A stretch of DNA of 64,000 bases from Phoronis australis (Eukaryota > Phoronida > Phoronidae). Positions within the stretch are counted from its first letter, which is position 1. Each line of letters starts with the position of its first letter. The stretch spans positions 194,142 through 258,141 of the forward strand of contig NMRA01000512.1 in assembly GCA_002633005.1 (NCBI GenBank), in the 5' to 3' direction. The notes below the pieces were generated by a model. The model was not told where the DNA came from. It was given only the letters and a program-made list of their open reading frames with translations, and ran no database searches. Positions 1 to 14,100 of the stretch are shown here, piece by piece. The position numbers and the translations under genes were made by a program.

Positions 1-2026
1 AAACAGATTAATTATTTTTACACACAAGACAAGTACAATAATATTACGATGTTGTCTTAACTAAGAAATGGTAATTTCCGACCCAAATATTATAAAAATG
101 GTTAGTTTTCTCATCAAAATATGGTAAAAATGGTAATTTTCCCCTGACTAATAGTTAACGAGTTACAAAAACCTAATTGTAAGCAATTTTCAGAAAGTCT
201 CGATTGTATAAATTGGGGGTGTTCTCTAAGCTGAGCACTGGCATTTGAAAGTGAAACTTTGGAAAATTTGAACAGGTGGTAAATTCAAACGTGGTGGTTA
301 GAACAACTGAGTATCTTATATCATAAAATCCAAGTGATGAAAATCATCTTTTGCTCCCAAAGAATCAGAAATTCCACGGTGTTCAGGGAGAACTCCAGCT
401 AAACCAAGCAATGAGTACTGAGAGAAACCTTCAAAAAAGAAAATCCTTCAGCTCCCAGACAAGGCAAAATCAAAATGCGGAATCTTACTAATGGCTCACA
501 GCAACAAAACATAATTAACACAAATGTTGATTGTGACATTACTTAAGCGATAAAACTGAAACTCACAATAACTGACTTTCCAAATAGCCCAACCATATTG
601 AAATTCACTAACCCACCAGACAGCAATCAGGTCAGCAGTGGACAGGCGGTCAGCGCCATCTACAAATCCCATGTAATGCGGACAGGAGACTTCTGGCAAC
701 TCACTGATACAAAGAGTGTTTTAACAAATATCCTGTTATTATAATGGGGCAAGTGTACACTGTGGTGGAAATCAATGCCTTGCTAACATGGCAAACCTTC
801 TCAAATACATGTATCAATGGATGAACAAGGACGTCATGTTCCATAGATTTCTACTGCGAAGTCAGTGGCTGCGACTGATAAAACGTAGAACTTTGATCCA
901 AGCCGGTGTCAAAAAGCTAAAATAAACTAGTGAACGTTTAAATTTAAAAACTAATCAAACAACGGGAGGGTCTGACAGCGGAATTCATTGCTCTGCTTTT
1001 AAATTAATGAACCACTACGTAGTAATTGAATCTCTGTCGGGATCAATCGTAAGTCACTTCTATACTCTCATTACACTAGAGAGCGCCAATTTGAAAAGTC
1101 GCCTATTTCCTCTGCATTACTGACGGGATTAACAGGCGTGAAAGCATTCAATTTCCAGCTGGCTAACAAGGTAACAGGTTACTTCACTGTGAGTGAATAT
1201 AAATTGTTTTGGGAATTGACTGTACACATAGATATAGATGTTTACTTGTAACACAATTCCACACAGACTATAACTAATATCACCAACACTAGGATTGTGA
1301 TGACTCAGCATCATGCAACGGAATGGCCACAAGGAATTGTCTACAATTAGACTATCAATGGTTTGCTAGCTTCTGGTATCGAATGTAGTTTACCGTCGAC
1401 GGCCACTGTGTGTTCAACTGCTAACAAAATTTACCCAGTTGTTATTATAAAAAAAGTCCCTGCGTAAGGTAGAAAGCAACTATTATGTTTACCTTCTGCC
1501 TGAGATAGACACATTTGGCGTAGTCTTGAATACTCAATATGAAACAGAAACAAACATTTATTGTTGTTAAATATAATCATTAGCTTGGGTTTTGTCAATA
1601 GAATCGAAGAGCTTGGTATTGAACATTGAATAGAAAGCTCGTGAGGTACAGCTCCATACAACAGCAAGCTTGGGGATTAGTTATACGGATATTCATTCAT
1701 CAGCAAGCACTTCATTTGATTTTCAAAGGATAACTAACAATAATCCAAATGACATCCCACTTATCAATTCACTACCAGCATAACCTCTCCTCTGGACAAT
1801 CTGGAAATCTTGGTTTGTGATCATGAAACTGAACTAGAGACCGTATTCAAAAATTGGCCAAATACATGGCATCCTTTGAGTCATTGGTCAATTTTTAATT
1901 GAATATCGAGTTAAGTTAGGCAGTCACTGCTGCTACTCAGCATCAGTCATTCTGAGCACATATCATGATTGGTATCAAAACCCAAAGTTGTTATTTGTAC
2001 TGATATCCATTATGATATCAACTCAC
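1..2026. other. Sequence 3' of the last recognised SMYD exon
   Basis: No further SMYD exon could be recognised, so the C-terminal helical exons are probably outside the window or too diverged to see. Bases 841-1025 belong to a dispersed repeat whose other copy is at 61131-61285; both share an ACGGGAG stretch and an AACCACTAYGTAGTA stretch. The remainder is AT-rich with no visible gene. Confidence 0.5.
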
Positions 2027-2198
2027 CGTCCCCCTTCAACACTGCCCCTGGACACTGAGGACATCTGGTGCTCAACATCAAGCGGTCTAAGTACACGTCC
2101 GTACACATATCACAGTCACATTGGAAGTAGTATTGCTCTCGTAGTGACCTCTGGCGTTCTTCAGCCAAACCGAGCTGGTCAATATAGCTTATATACAC
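2027..2198 (-). CDS. SMYD exon 8 (SET tyrosine and post-SET zinc site)
   Basis: Encodes VYISYIDQLGLAEERQRSLR, then EQYYFQCDCDMC and a second CPQC pair. It matches SMYD3 ..CYLDMLMTSEERRKQLRDQYCFECDCFRC closely. The CxCxxC cysteines hold the post-SET zinc together with the Cys of the DHRC motif. It begins in phase 0 after a TTCCCAG acceptor and ends in phase 1 at GTGAGT. Confidence 0.9.
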
Positions 2199-5100
2199 CT
2201 GGGAAGAAAAGACAGACGAATGCTTAAGTAACGCTTAAGTGAAGAGAAAACAAAAATAAGAAGTCCTGATGCATTATACTAAAACACGTTTCGGTGTTAA
2301 AACATCGTTTCTCTTCCGAGGGTCTGGTATTGCAAAGCAGTCATTATATTTTGTATAAATAGCCATTTTCCAATATGATGACATAATGAAATATCACTAT
2401 ATAAGACTTAGCAGAACTAGTTGACAGCGTTGGATTGGGATTCAGTGCAGTGCGATGCCTTTGTGTCTTTTATTAAAAGAAGAATCAGTGTTCCAAACTA
2501 AAAACTGTATCAAAAATCTGAAGGCTTGAAAATGCTACGCAATTGAAATCAATCGCAGTTGTCTCAAGAAGCCATATTCAGTGCATAAATAATGCCTTCA
2601 AAGAAATGCAATGGAAAAAAGAAATACAATTTTACACAATGTGTGAATATTGTATTTTTTAAAAATTCACCTAAGTTGACAAACCCTTTAACTCTTTCAT
2701 TGCCATTGCGGTCCTTTTGGTGAATTACCAAATGTGTTCATCCAAAAGTTGTGTGTTTTACCAATGTTGAGATAAATACAAATTAACAATATTGGCAGCT
2801 GACAAGAAGACAGTTTCACTAAATCTCAAACGAAAGAATGGTTTTTCTTATATGTTTTCGTATTTTTGATGAAACTGATTGCAATGGCCTCCAAACTGTC
2901 TATCGCCGAGGTTTAATCGAATTAAATTCAAAATGATTCTGAATCAGGATCCGTCTTTGAAATGTCAGACGTGAGACAAGGTATATAGCAGAGGCATCAG
3001 GGTACAGTATAAATTTCAACCAAAACCCTTTATTAACCACTGTCAGAGTACTTTCACATAAAGTCTTGAATACTCCACTAGGTGCATATCTGCCTCAACA
3101 CACGTCACATCTTAGAATACCATAAAACAATGCCTTGCAATATGTGCAGTTGAACTTAAAGTTTGAGATCTCATAATGTTCCACCAACAAACAATGATTT
3201 TGCCTCCTAATTTATAGGTATCTTCAAAATCTACTTGGCACTGGAAAATACAGGTCTAAACAAATATGGCAGTGACAGAGTAATAAGTGGCCTGTGTCTT
3301 TGGTCAGGAAGTCATTGACTTCAACACGTTGATAGCTGTCTGTAACAACCCAATGTTAGTTTTCAACAGGTGACACGGTTACGCAACAACAGGAAAAAGA
3401 CCTTGTCAGTGTCTGGATTATGTGATAGGGAAGTAAATGTTGACTACGTCAACTGATCTCATTTCATGCAAACTGCGTGGATTGTGCGGGTCAATGATTG
3501 GCTGATTAACTTGATTTCCCCAGTGTAGACAGCCCCTGATGGAAAAAATATTCCACATGAAAAGACACAGCTGAGCCTATGTTTTATCCCTCCAATTACA
3601 CTGTAACAACTGCCTTCAGTATTTTAAATAAGAGCCAGACGGCAAGCATTCCATGTAAATGTCAGTTTTCACTAGCGCACCATGAGGATCATTCATATTT
3701 CATCATGTGACTCTAAATATTCACCGTACGTGCAAAAGACTAAATTCTCTTCAAAACATTAAAATATCGATTCATAGCTAAGAGTTACTTGATGTCCAGC
3801 TATTTTTGTGAAACCAAGAACAAAATATCATCATTAACTTTTTCCAAAACAGGAGAAGCACAGCATAGTGCCGCAGATTTCACTTTAAAAGTTTTCCAGA
3901 CAGTTAGGAACAGTGAAAACACAATTATTTCTTCGGAGTCTATGACTGTACCAAAATTAAAAATAGCAATATAGGTCACCACAAATTCAAGCACTATAAT
4001 CAGTGACAAATGATCATTGACTTCAATGTTACGCACTATGGGGAAGCTAAAAACATGGCACCAGCAGCTATTAAAGGTCAATTTTACGAATTGCCAATAA
4101 ATCTTTTTTCCGACAACGTGGATACAAAATGCAATGTCACATAGAAAAGGAATATGATTCATGCCCAGCTTGTCCATGCCCCAATCGTGAGATTGTAGAA
4201 AATTCAATTTTTGATTGACTTTCGATGTCCCAAAATTCACTAGAGATAGTTTCAAAATGGAAAACTTTCACTGAAGATATGGTTTTATATTACCTAGACA
4301 GAAAATTTAGCTGCCAAAAATGAGCTGTTACTTAATTTTTGAGAAACGTATTAATAGCAGTGTGAAAGATGCTGTCTCATTAAAACCGTGAATATTCAGT
4401 TTTGTAGTAAGTGCTACCTAGTGAATTCCTGAAGAAGTGTGTGTACAATAAAATTCATCAAGTGTTCAGCATGTGCATGACAACATAATTTGTATATTTT
4501 TCATAACACTAAACAAACCTGTTCATCATGAAGGTCTCTTAACGCTCGTATTTCACAACACTAAACAAACCTGTTCATTGTGAGGGTCTCTTAACGCTCG
4601 TATTTCACAACACTAAACAAACCTGTTCATCATGAAGGTCTCTTAACGCTCGTATTTCAAGCCGGAGTCCATTGAATGTGACGACAGCGTTGAAATTACA
4701 GCGATGGTCGAAGTATGACGGGCTGTAACAAGCAGAATACAGTATTTAAATTTTCACTAATTAAACACACAGTATGCTAGACAAGAAAAATTCTATTTTG
4801 TAGAATTTCTCCACAAAACTGAAGATTAATAACATTTTAGTCTACAACAACCATGGATAGTTTGTAGATGTCGTAGAATATTTGCCGAAATTCCTTTTAT
4901 TTGCAAGAAGGTAATTAGCTTTTGAAAACTGAAACAGCATTCATTTTAGGAATTTTTTGTACGAAACAAGTAGAGAACCACTGTGCACAGTGAAACCGCT
5001 CGAAAACTGCTGAATTTGCCACTTTTTATTTTCCAAAGCTTACAGGATAGCATTTAACTTATGTAAGTCTTTATCAACAGGTCTGTGTATTATCTATGTG

Positions 5101-8100
5101 TGAAACTGAAACTTGTGACCATGAAATACGCTGATTTGCTACCCAATCAAGGCACAAGATGTCCTCTGCTTTTCACGCCAGCTACACTCACAGTCATGTA
5201 GTTGATGTCAGCCCTCAACATCATCTAGTGAAGCAAACAATACGAGGAAACAAACTAATTAATCCGCTCTGTCAGCAGACAGATAGCCTCTTTTATTTGT
5301 GTTTTTCAACTGAAAGGCGGATTAAATGCGCATATCAGCAGCGATTCGATTTAATTACAACGTGGTTCTTCTTTTCATTTTCCGAAATCCCGGGTTTCTT
5401 TGTTGCTAAAAATTGAAAAGAAAATTCCAAATGCTGTTTTATATCATCTACTATGCAATCAATAGACAAAAGTTCCTTAAACTTTATTTTTCTTGAGAAA
5501 TTCAACAAAACAATGTTTCACTTGTCCTCCACATTCTGTATAAAGTTACACCCTCGGTTAACTTTCCAAGAATGTTGTTATCAAATTACATGTCGAGTAT
5601 TTAAATGGCATAACTCCTGTCTACTTCAAACTGTGTTAAATGGGCGTAAAATTACTAGGGAATAAAAGTCAACTTTCAAGAATGCCATAAAATTACACGT
5701 TAAAGGTATCTAGGACCTCAACTCTAAGTCAATCATCGAAAAATATGTTCGTCAACCATTAAAAGTACATATTTTCTCAAAGGAGAAAGATTCTAAAAAT
5801 ACGCTTCTTATTACTGTAGCTACGTTATGGTCATGTGACCAAGTTCTTTAAGTCAAATCTTCAAGTACATACATATTACATTAACACTAACATAGAAGGG
5901 TCAAGTCATTCCACAAATAAATAGGCTTGTGTGGTGGAAATCTTTTCAGTGCTTTAAAGTTTAACTGATAAAAACTTTTTGGGTGAGTATAAAGTCAAGA
6001 TGATGATAAAAAAGTGACGGAAAAAGAGGAAAGTGGAAATCAAATCAGAGAAAATCAAAACCAAAAAAGAGCAAATCTCCTCAAAAGGGGAAAATTCCAA
6101 GCCCTGATGCCCACTTGTCTTACTAAGTTCACACATGGAATTCGACAGACAATCAACTGTCTTGGGTGTTGAAACAGTCAGTGTGACAAGCAACTCAATA
6201 TGTAGGATCCTTGAAAAATTACAATTTTGGCCAACATTTGTTTAAAAAGGATACGGCAAAATAATGAAACTTCAGGTAGTATGCTGCATGCACTGGTCTC
6301 CGATATTCTATTTGGAATTATTTTAAACAGTTCCACTGTTGTATGAGGGGCTATATCAAAAACTAGGACTTTCATGATTTAAGTTGCATAAGGGTCTATA
6401 TCAAAAACTAGGACTTTTATGATTTATGTTGCATAAAACACAAAAGGAATAATTTAAAAATCCGTAACATCGTTTTTGAGATTCCATCAAATGAAATTTG
6501 AGAACTGATACTATCAAATGTACCTTTTTCTTTCTAAGCTTCATCAAAAAGATATCGTCATATGACCCAATTATTGAGTGGCTGCTAAAACGCTGAAAAT
6601 GAAACTTTGCAAGGCACTTTGTTCTTTCAGAAAATAATGTGATTCAATAAGATTAGAACAGATACGGTACACAGTACACAGTATACACCAAAAATAATCA
6701 GGAAAATTTAATTGGAATTTCAACCTGATGATAGAAAACAACATGTGAATTCAACATCAGGGAATCTAGACTGACCAAACACGGAGAGTCACGACGGATT
6801 TTAACCACCATGACAAGGAAATAGTGCTTTGCCAGTAACTTTTGGCACACACTGTACTTAGTAATTAAGAGAGCGCACCTGAGACTGACAAAACCGTTAA
6901 TAGACAATGAGTTCATGTCATCAACACATTTGCCATTCTCCATCGGTCATGTAATAAGACCACGAAACAGACAAAGCAAAAATTAATAGCTTGTTTCCTT
7001 CGCCCGAACGACAGCAAAATAAAGCATGCTGTTCACAATGCAGGAGGATTAACACGTAATCTGGCAAAAGAATGTTTTTTAGTTAAAATTATAAAATATT
7101 TTGCAAGAAAAATGGAACCTTGACCATGGGAACTGAAAAATGCAAAATATTTTAGCAACCTCCCCACTCAATTCACAAGCCACCCACTCAATTCACAACC
7201 CACCCACCCATTTCACAACCCACCCACCCAATTCACAATCAACCCACCCAATTCCCAACCCACCCACCCAATTCACAACCCACCCACCCAATTCACAGCC
7301 TACCCTCCCACCCAATACAAAACAGGGTAACATAAGGAAAACAAAAATATTGTGAGGACAACTTAAGAATGACAGTGTATAATTCAAGTAATAGAGACAC
7401 TGACCAAGATTGTGTTTTCTACAATTTTACATGTATAACATTCATTACTAACATTAGTAACAACACGATAAAGGATTTTTTGCATTTGAACTTTTGCTAG
7501 TTTTCCATAACTACTAAACTAATTAAATTCGTAGCTTTGATAACAATAACAGCGCTGCTTTCAATACAGAGAGTCTTGTTGAGTTAGTTGCTCAAATTGA
7601 CAATACTAATACTCCAATCATGCTATCAGCAGTAGTTTCCCATATCTTGACCTTTAAAAACCTACTCAAGGTCAAGATACAGCAAATAACAGTGTCACCA
7701 AGTAATACTCTAGCTGGATGCTCTACAACTAGGTTGCTCACCTCAGATACACGCCGCCACCTATTGGTTGCATTTCCGCATCACATATAGTAAAACTGTT
7801 GACAGTGACCTAAAAATACACAACAAGACATGAAGATTTCTTCGTAGTGTCACATAATCTGTCATCGCAACAACTTTGACGTGACTTTCAGAACTAAAGA
7901 CCATTCATTCAGGGATTTCCTCCACAACAAATCTTCCCCCACAACAAATCTTCCTCAATAAGAAGTGTTTGTGTTTTGTCCTGGCTTGTAAACATCCGGT
8001 GACATCACCAATATACCCGTGATATGGAAGGTGGCTTACAATACTGTAAACTTGAGCATTATGGTGGCACGCCTTGAGAACTTTTTGCCATGTTTTGCTA

Positions 8101-11100
8101 ATCTGTGCATTAATTTGATCCATATAGATTCCCACTTTCAATTGATGTATGATGGTCACTTAGACTTAGAGACACCAAACACAAGCGCAGGGGATCACAT
8201 TTTCAATTCTGGTCCACGCAAGTGACAAGTCGAGGGTAGTTTTCCGCTTTATTGTTTACAAATCTCACCAAGCTATCTGTGATGCGCCTAAGTGTTTACG
8301 AGACAAAAACCTTCCCACAATACTTTAGTGCCACTTACTTGAAGATTTACGAAATCTCCCCAAAATACGTGTGAAATCTAAACTAGGAAGAAAAACGAAG
8401 TTCAGTCAATGGCTTGTCATTTAGTGTTCAATCAAGTAACTATGCCATGGCCATCAGTGCCTCAATATTGGGGCAGAATATCGGCCTCATTTCTTCACGA
8501 AAAAAACGTTTATAAATCACACAAAATCCTCCTCTTCATGTTCAACATTCACTTCAATTGATAAAAAATTCCCCTCAAGGTTACAATCACTGCAATTCAT
8601 CGCCATTAGGTTTTATTGACGGAAGAAAAGACAACGCCTCCAATATGTTAACACTCGGGCTTCCCGGTGAACAGGATCTGGTTTAATTTATTGAAAATGT
8701 AGATGTCATCATTTCTTGACACTGGGATGAAAATTTTGCATTGCTGGGTTAAAAAAAGGTTCCCCACTTTCACGGAAAAGAGAGACCAAAACTAATACAC
8801 TTCCTCTCAGAATCTGTTTTCAGCGTGTGTGCAAGTTTCGACTAGTTCAGCAATCAAATAAGAGCTATTTCATGGCTTGTAAAGATCTGGCAGTTCATTA
8901 CTGCTTGAGTGCTTGAGAGTGGTTAAAGTAAGTTGGCTTGTCGTGTAGGGTCATTTCATACAACGACCACGGTCTTATGCAATAATAAAATTATTAGCTG
9001 CTCCCAAGCTCAGAAAGCAATTACTTTTCTATTAAGTGAGAGGAACAAGTTGAGAATATATTCATTACAACCATACTCATTAAGAACTGATCATCATTCT
9101 GAATGGCAGGCTAACACAACAACTCGTGGTTGATAATGACAGTCGCATTAGGTTCTCTCATTTACATGCCATAAGATAACTCTCACAACATGAACTAAGC
9201 TGTTAATTGACAAATAGTCACAAAAGGATGGTGGATATAAGAATTAATTAACGAATGACAAGTTGCTTTGAATGAACGTCGTCATTATGAGAAAATGATA
9301 GCTTTATCCAAAATGATGCCCACCGACATGTCAAAGAAAAATGACAAGTTTGTGTTTTTACACGTACAGAATGCTGACAAGTGAATCACTATCTATGGCA
9401 AGCAAAAGATGATTGCAATATCTGAGACAGACTGAAGATGGCAGCACTGTACTGTGTGTCAAATGCAGAAGATGCCACTAAGCAGACATAGGCCAGCCAT
9501 TATTACTTAATGTAGTTACAATATCTCAAGACAATTGCACTATCTGAGACAGACTAAAGATGGCAGCACTGTATTGTGTCTGCAAAATGCAGATGCCAGT
9601 AAGCAGACATGAGCCACTTGGTAGTTACAACATCTCAAGAGCGTTGACACAACCGAAAGTGGATGGACTGATTGTACAAGTGCCTGACGACTAGCCAGGA
9701 CTTGACAGTATGCAGAATTTGTGTACTTCATGCTCAGTAAAATCTCACTCAATTTAGGACTAAACAATTCCCACAGCAAGGGTGTTGTTGTAGAAATTTA
9801 ATGGTGGCTTTGATAAGGAGATTGAACATGGCAATGCATCTATTTTGCATAACGTAGCTTTTGGGAAAAAAGAGAAAATAAGAATTTTAATTGACCACAT
9901 TTTGTTCTACACTGGTCAATTTTTATTGTACGTTTTTATATACTTTAAAGCATGACCATGTGCAGGTCCTCCACGTTGGGGATTTGGCAAGGGGTCAACT
10001 GCCACCTGGTGTAAAAACCGCAAGTTACAGAAACACGAAAAGTGATGATGTGCATGAGCAAAGGCTAAAATATCACCTTCAAACGACCTTGATATGGTAA
10101 AATACACTGAGAACAGCATCCATGAACTCTAATTAGACATGACAGTACAACCAAGGAAAATCAGAATTCTTTACTCGTCTCATTTCTAAGTTCAATTATT
10201 TTTGCTTTGAAAAATGTAAAATCAAATAAATCAAGACTTGCCAATAAAAAGGCCTGTCCCAGCATAATTACAAAAGGATGAACCACTCTCTGTACCAACG
10301 TAATAGTTGCACTACTCGCGCTTCAGGCATGTACGTGCACACGCAACCTCACTTCGACTTTCAGCGATCGCCACTGTCTTCGTGAGGCATTCGTGACACT
10401 CACCTTGCCAAATATGTTGAGCAATTGAGCGGGTGGTGGCAGGTCAAATAGGTTACCCACAAACACCTTTAGAGTGTAGTAGAGATGGGCAAATTGCTCT
10501 GATCTTCTTGGGTCTGTCTTAATTTCTTCAGCATCTACAGTTGGAACAAAATAGAGACGTTGACCTTAAATATGACCTTAGAGACGTTGACCTTAAATAT
10601 GACCTTAGAAAAATTCCAAATATGGCAAGCTTCAGAACATCGCATCTCAGAAACGGTTGATAAGATTCAATTGAGACGTTCACGTACTATCATGGCTTTG
10701 CTGTTAGGGCAGCATGTATTCCGTTATGCAAAAATTGGTTAAATACACGACACTTGTCGTTATTAACTATCTTTATTCAATTCCATTTGTATCCTCGGAA
10801 AAAAGTTCGACATTCAAAAGAACATTGGTAAGGTAACTGACCAAGAGACATGATTAAAAGACGCATGATATTTCAAAACATACTTGTTTCATTCTCAAGT
10901 GGAAATAAAATGACGTAGTAATATCACCGGAGAGCAAAAGCTAGTAACATACACAGTGGGACACGGTAGGTGTGAAATACCACAGAGAATGCTACACGTT
11001 GATAACTTCAAGCGCTAAGACTGTCTTCTACTTACGTGACATGAGGTTGTCAAAGGTACGAAGACCAGGGTCATACTGAAACAATTTGTTTGCACAGCCA

Positions 11101-14100
11101 CGCTGAAATGGAAATGTTTTATTATGATTATTATTTGTTTGTCAAAGACTTCTAGCATTGCTGAGAATGTGCAAGTTACTTACAATACTGTCCAATGGAA
11201 GTTACCATATATATGTAAGAAGTGGAAAACAAAACGACGCTAGAGTGCAGCGTGAAAACGAAGTTCTGATATTATGAAATATCATCCTCAGGTATTGTTA
11301 GGACGATGCATATCTTAGTGAACACGACAGAAACAAGTTTGAAAACTCTCCTCCGTTCGCAAAACACAACATTAAAATCCCATCAATTCAGGACACAACA
11401 TAGCATACAAGTGAATTCTTGTTTCTAATGTCTTTCCATAAAAGTTTAAGTTTAATCAAATAACTACTTCTTCACTTCTCATGCGCGCACCCAGCCCTTA
11501 ATATGGGGGGGCTCAAATTTCTGATGATGTGGCCTTTTTACCGACAAAAAAGCCGAAGGACTAAAAAAAACGGGGTACCACGTCAAGAGCTGTGAATTGT
11601 GCTTTTTCAGCTTTTTAGTAGTTTTTGTCTCGTTTTCTCGGTCCTTTTGTTTCTCTGATGTGGAACTTTTTGTCCACTTTGCCAAACGAGGGGGCTTGTT
11701 CGAGCCTACCGAGTCACCCTGGGTGCTCGCATGCTTCTAACTCAACAGTTTTAGAAGTGTTTGAAAAACAGAAAACATGCAATTATTGTAATTATTATAG
11801 TCCGAAATTTGTAAAATTTTATAGCACACAGGCACATGTTTCCAAATGATGAGCACAGCAGGATTCCAATAGATGGCTATTAATCAATTACCCTCCACTT
11901 CTGTAAAACTTGAAAGATGAGCCGGACATTGTCTTGTGGAATTTTCGGTGCCACTCTCTGAAGACACTTACATTCTTCCTTGTGTAAAGACCAGGCAGTT
12001 TTCTGTAAACAGCGAAAAATCATCCATCATCCAGTTGACTTACTTTACAGAGAAATACATCAATCCAAACTTGCTCCAAATTTTACCAATGTTACAGACA
12101 CCACAGTTCATTTCTAGCAGAATTTGTGTCTCCCTCTATTGGTGCTTCTGGATGACAACTCCAGAGCCTTTAACCATGACACAGGCAGCTCGAATCAGTT
12201 TAGGATAAGATTTTCTTCCTTCACCAAATTGGATAGTAGGTATTTCACACAAAAAGTGGCCACTATGCTACGCAATATTAAGAATTACCGTAAAAATTGC
12301 AGAATTGATAAATATTTTCACATCAACATTAACGATCACTTGACAACAAAACAGCTCTTCGTCAAATGAGAATGCCAGTGTAGCTAGTACCGCAAGACAC
12401 CAGAGCCTCCTAAGGACTCGATTGGAAATTAAGACCTCCTCTGATACTTGCTAAATTTAAAAAGAGACCGTTCATCAACAAAATGTAAGTTTTTGAACAG
12501 ATCTTAAACTGCGGTTCAGTGACATAACACTTCCCAGAAATAGGAACATTTTATTACTGGATATCCATGGTATGACCAAATGATGTTGAAGATTAACATT
12601 AGTGAAATTTTTCAAACAAAGCAGTAATTCCATCAAGTGACAACTGCAAACTTCAACCTGCTGTACAAGACAAAAGTTACCAGGCAACAAATCGGTTCCC
12701 CTGTCAAGATGGCTAACTTTATAAAGAACAAAAAGTTTTCATCCAAGGCAGGTTTACAGCTGCTTTAAGAGAAAATCCTTCCCTAGACACACAAAAGTCA
12801 AAACAACAAAATACCAAGGGAGTCAGTGCTCAACAAATGGAGTCTGCTAGTCAGTGAAACACAGTCGCCATGTCCCACAAGATGTCACTAGCAGCTGTAC
12901 CAAGCAGGTCAAGTCTTTATAAAGTGATCACTCTGGGTAATTAGACCCACCATGACTTGATACAGGTCTAATGAGATCAGTATGGCCAGTGTTACATAAT
13001 GAGCTTGACTGGTGAAAGGAATATGGTCATAGCTACAGTGATCAGTGCAGGGGGCTAACTGGTTTGGTACTCTCATATGGGGACAGGTAAATTGATAACT
13101 GCGGGTATTAATAAATCAGGCTCAAGAGGTTTCACCGTAGGCCAAGCTGGTATAGAGATGAGTTGCATGTAGGGTAGTCTACCATCTCAAGCAAGCAATG
13201 CCCTGTGCAGGTAGCCAAGATGTGTCAGGGAGGGTGCACTTATGGCTTGCAGCACTGTCCTAATCACATCTGAATTAAAACAGAAAATCCAAATTTGATG
13301 GCAATCGATTGGCTGAAGATGGACTGAAGCATGACCCGTCAGTGCAGCTCAATTACCTTTTCATTGAACAAGAGCAACATGGAGTGTTGATATATTGATA
13401 TGGGCCCACTGTGTGTATTAGATGTTGATATGGTATATATGGGTCCACTGTGTGTATTAGATGTAACATATATACAAGAGATAATTATTTTATACATAGT
13501 AATAAGTAAAAGGGGCAGTAACAGCAAGCCTAATAACAGTCTCTAGGGACAGCAAGACAATTAGATAGAAATTCTCTCCTCAATAGGAACACCTATCACC
13601 ACAATTCTTCAAGATGTTGGGAGGCAGTCGACAAAGGACACAAAAACAACATAAAGGACATTAGAGGGAGCAATCTAGGTCCAATCCATCTGACACAAGG
13701 CCAGAACTGTTCTACACGATAATGACTTATTTGCCAAATGTCATGCTACACGACAGTGACTTATTTGCCAAATGTCATGAGCACCCATAAAGGAACTTGG
13801 TATACATCAAGGCAAACAGAAAAGAAAAACAAAATTGCCACTATAGGCGAGCCTGCAGCAGTCGAATTTGTCCCAAAATACACCTAAGTTTTATTCTCCT
13901 CAACAGAAACGAGCTTAATTTCATGAAGATCCAACAAGAAAATATACCGAGTCCACAGACAAAAAAATGACACCACAACAGTCAGGCCATTCAAAAATCA
14001 TCGTCAGTCACACATTATCATAATGATCGTTAGTGTTATTTGACCGAACTACTGATGCAAAAAACAGACACAAAAATAATAGGCATGTACACTAGAAAGC

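Noticed and set aside
496-715. Minus-strand frame with SCPHYMGFVDGADRLSTADL considered as a 3' SMYD exon
   Set aside because: Phase from exon 8 would hit a stop, and the residues do not resemble the SMYD C-terminal region.
3800-4255. 151-codon minus-strand open frame
   Set aside because: No recognisable motif, strongly AT-driven composition, inside a SMYD intron between two well-supported exons; no splice signals that would fit the gene.
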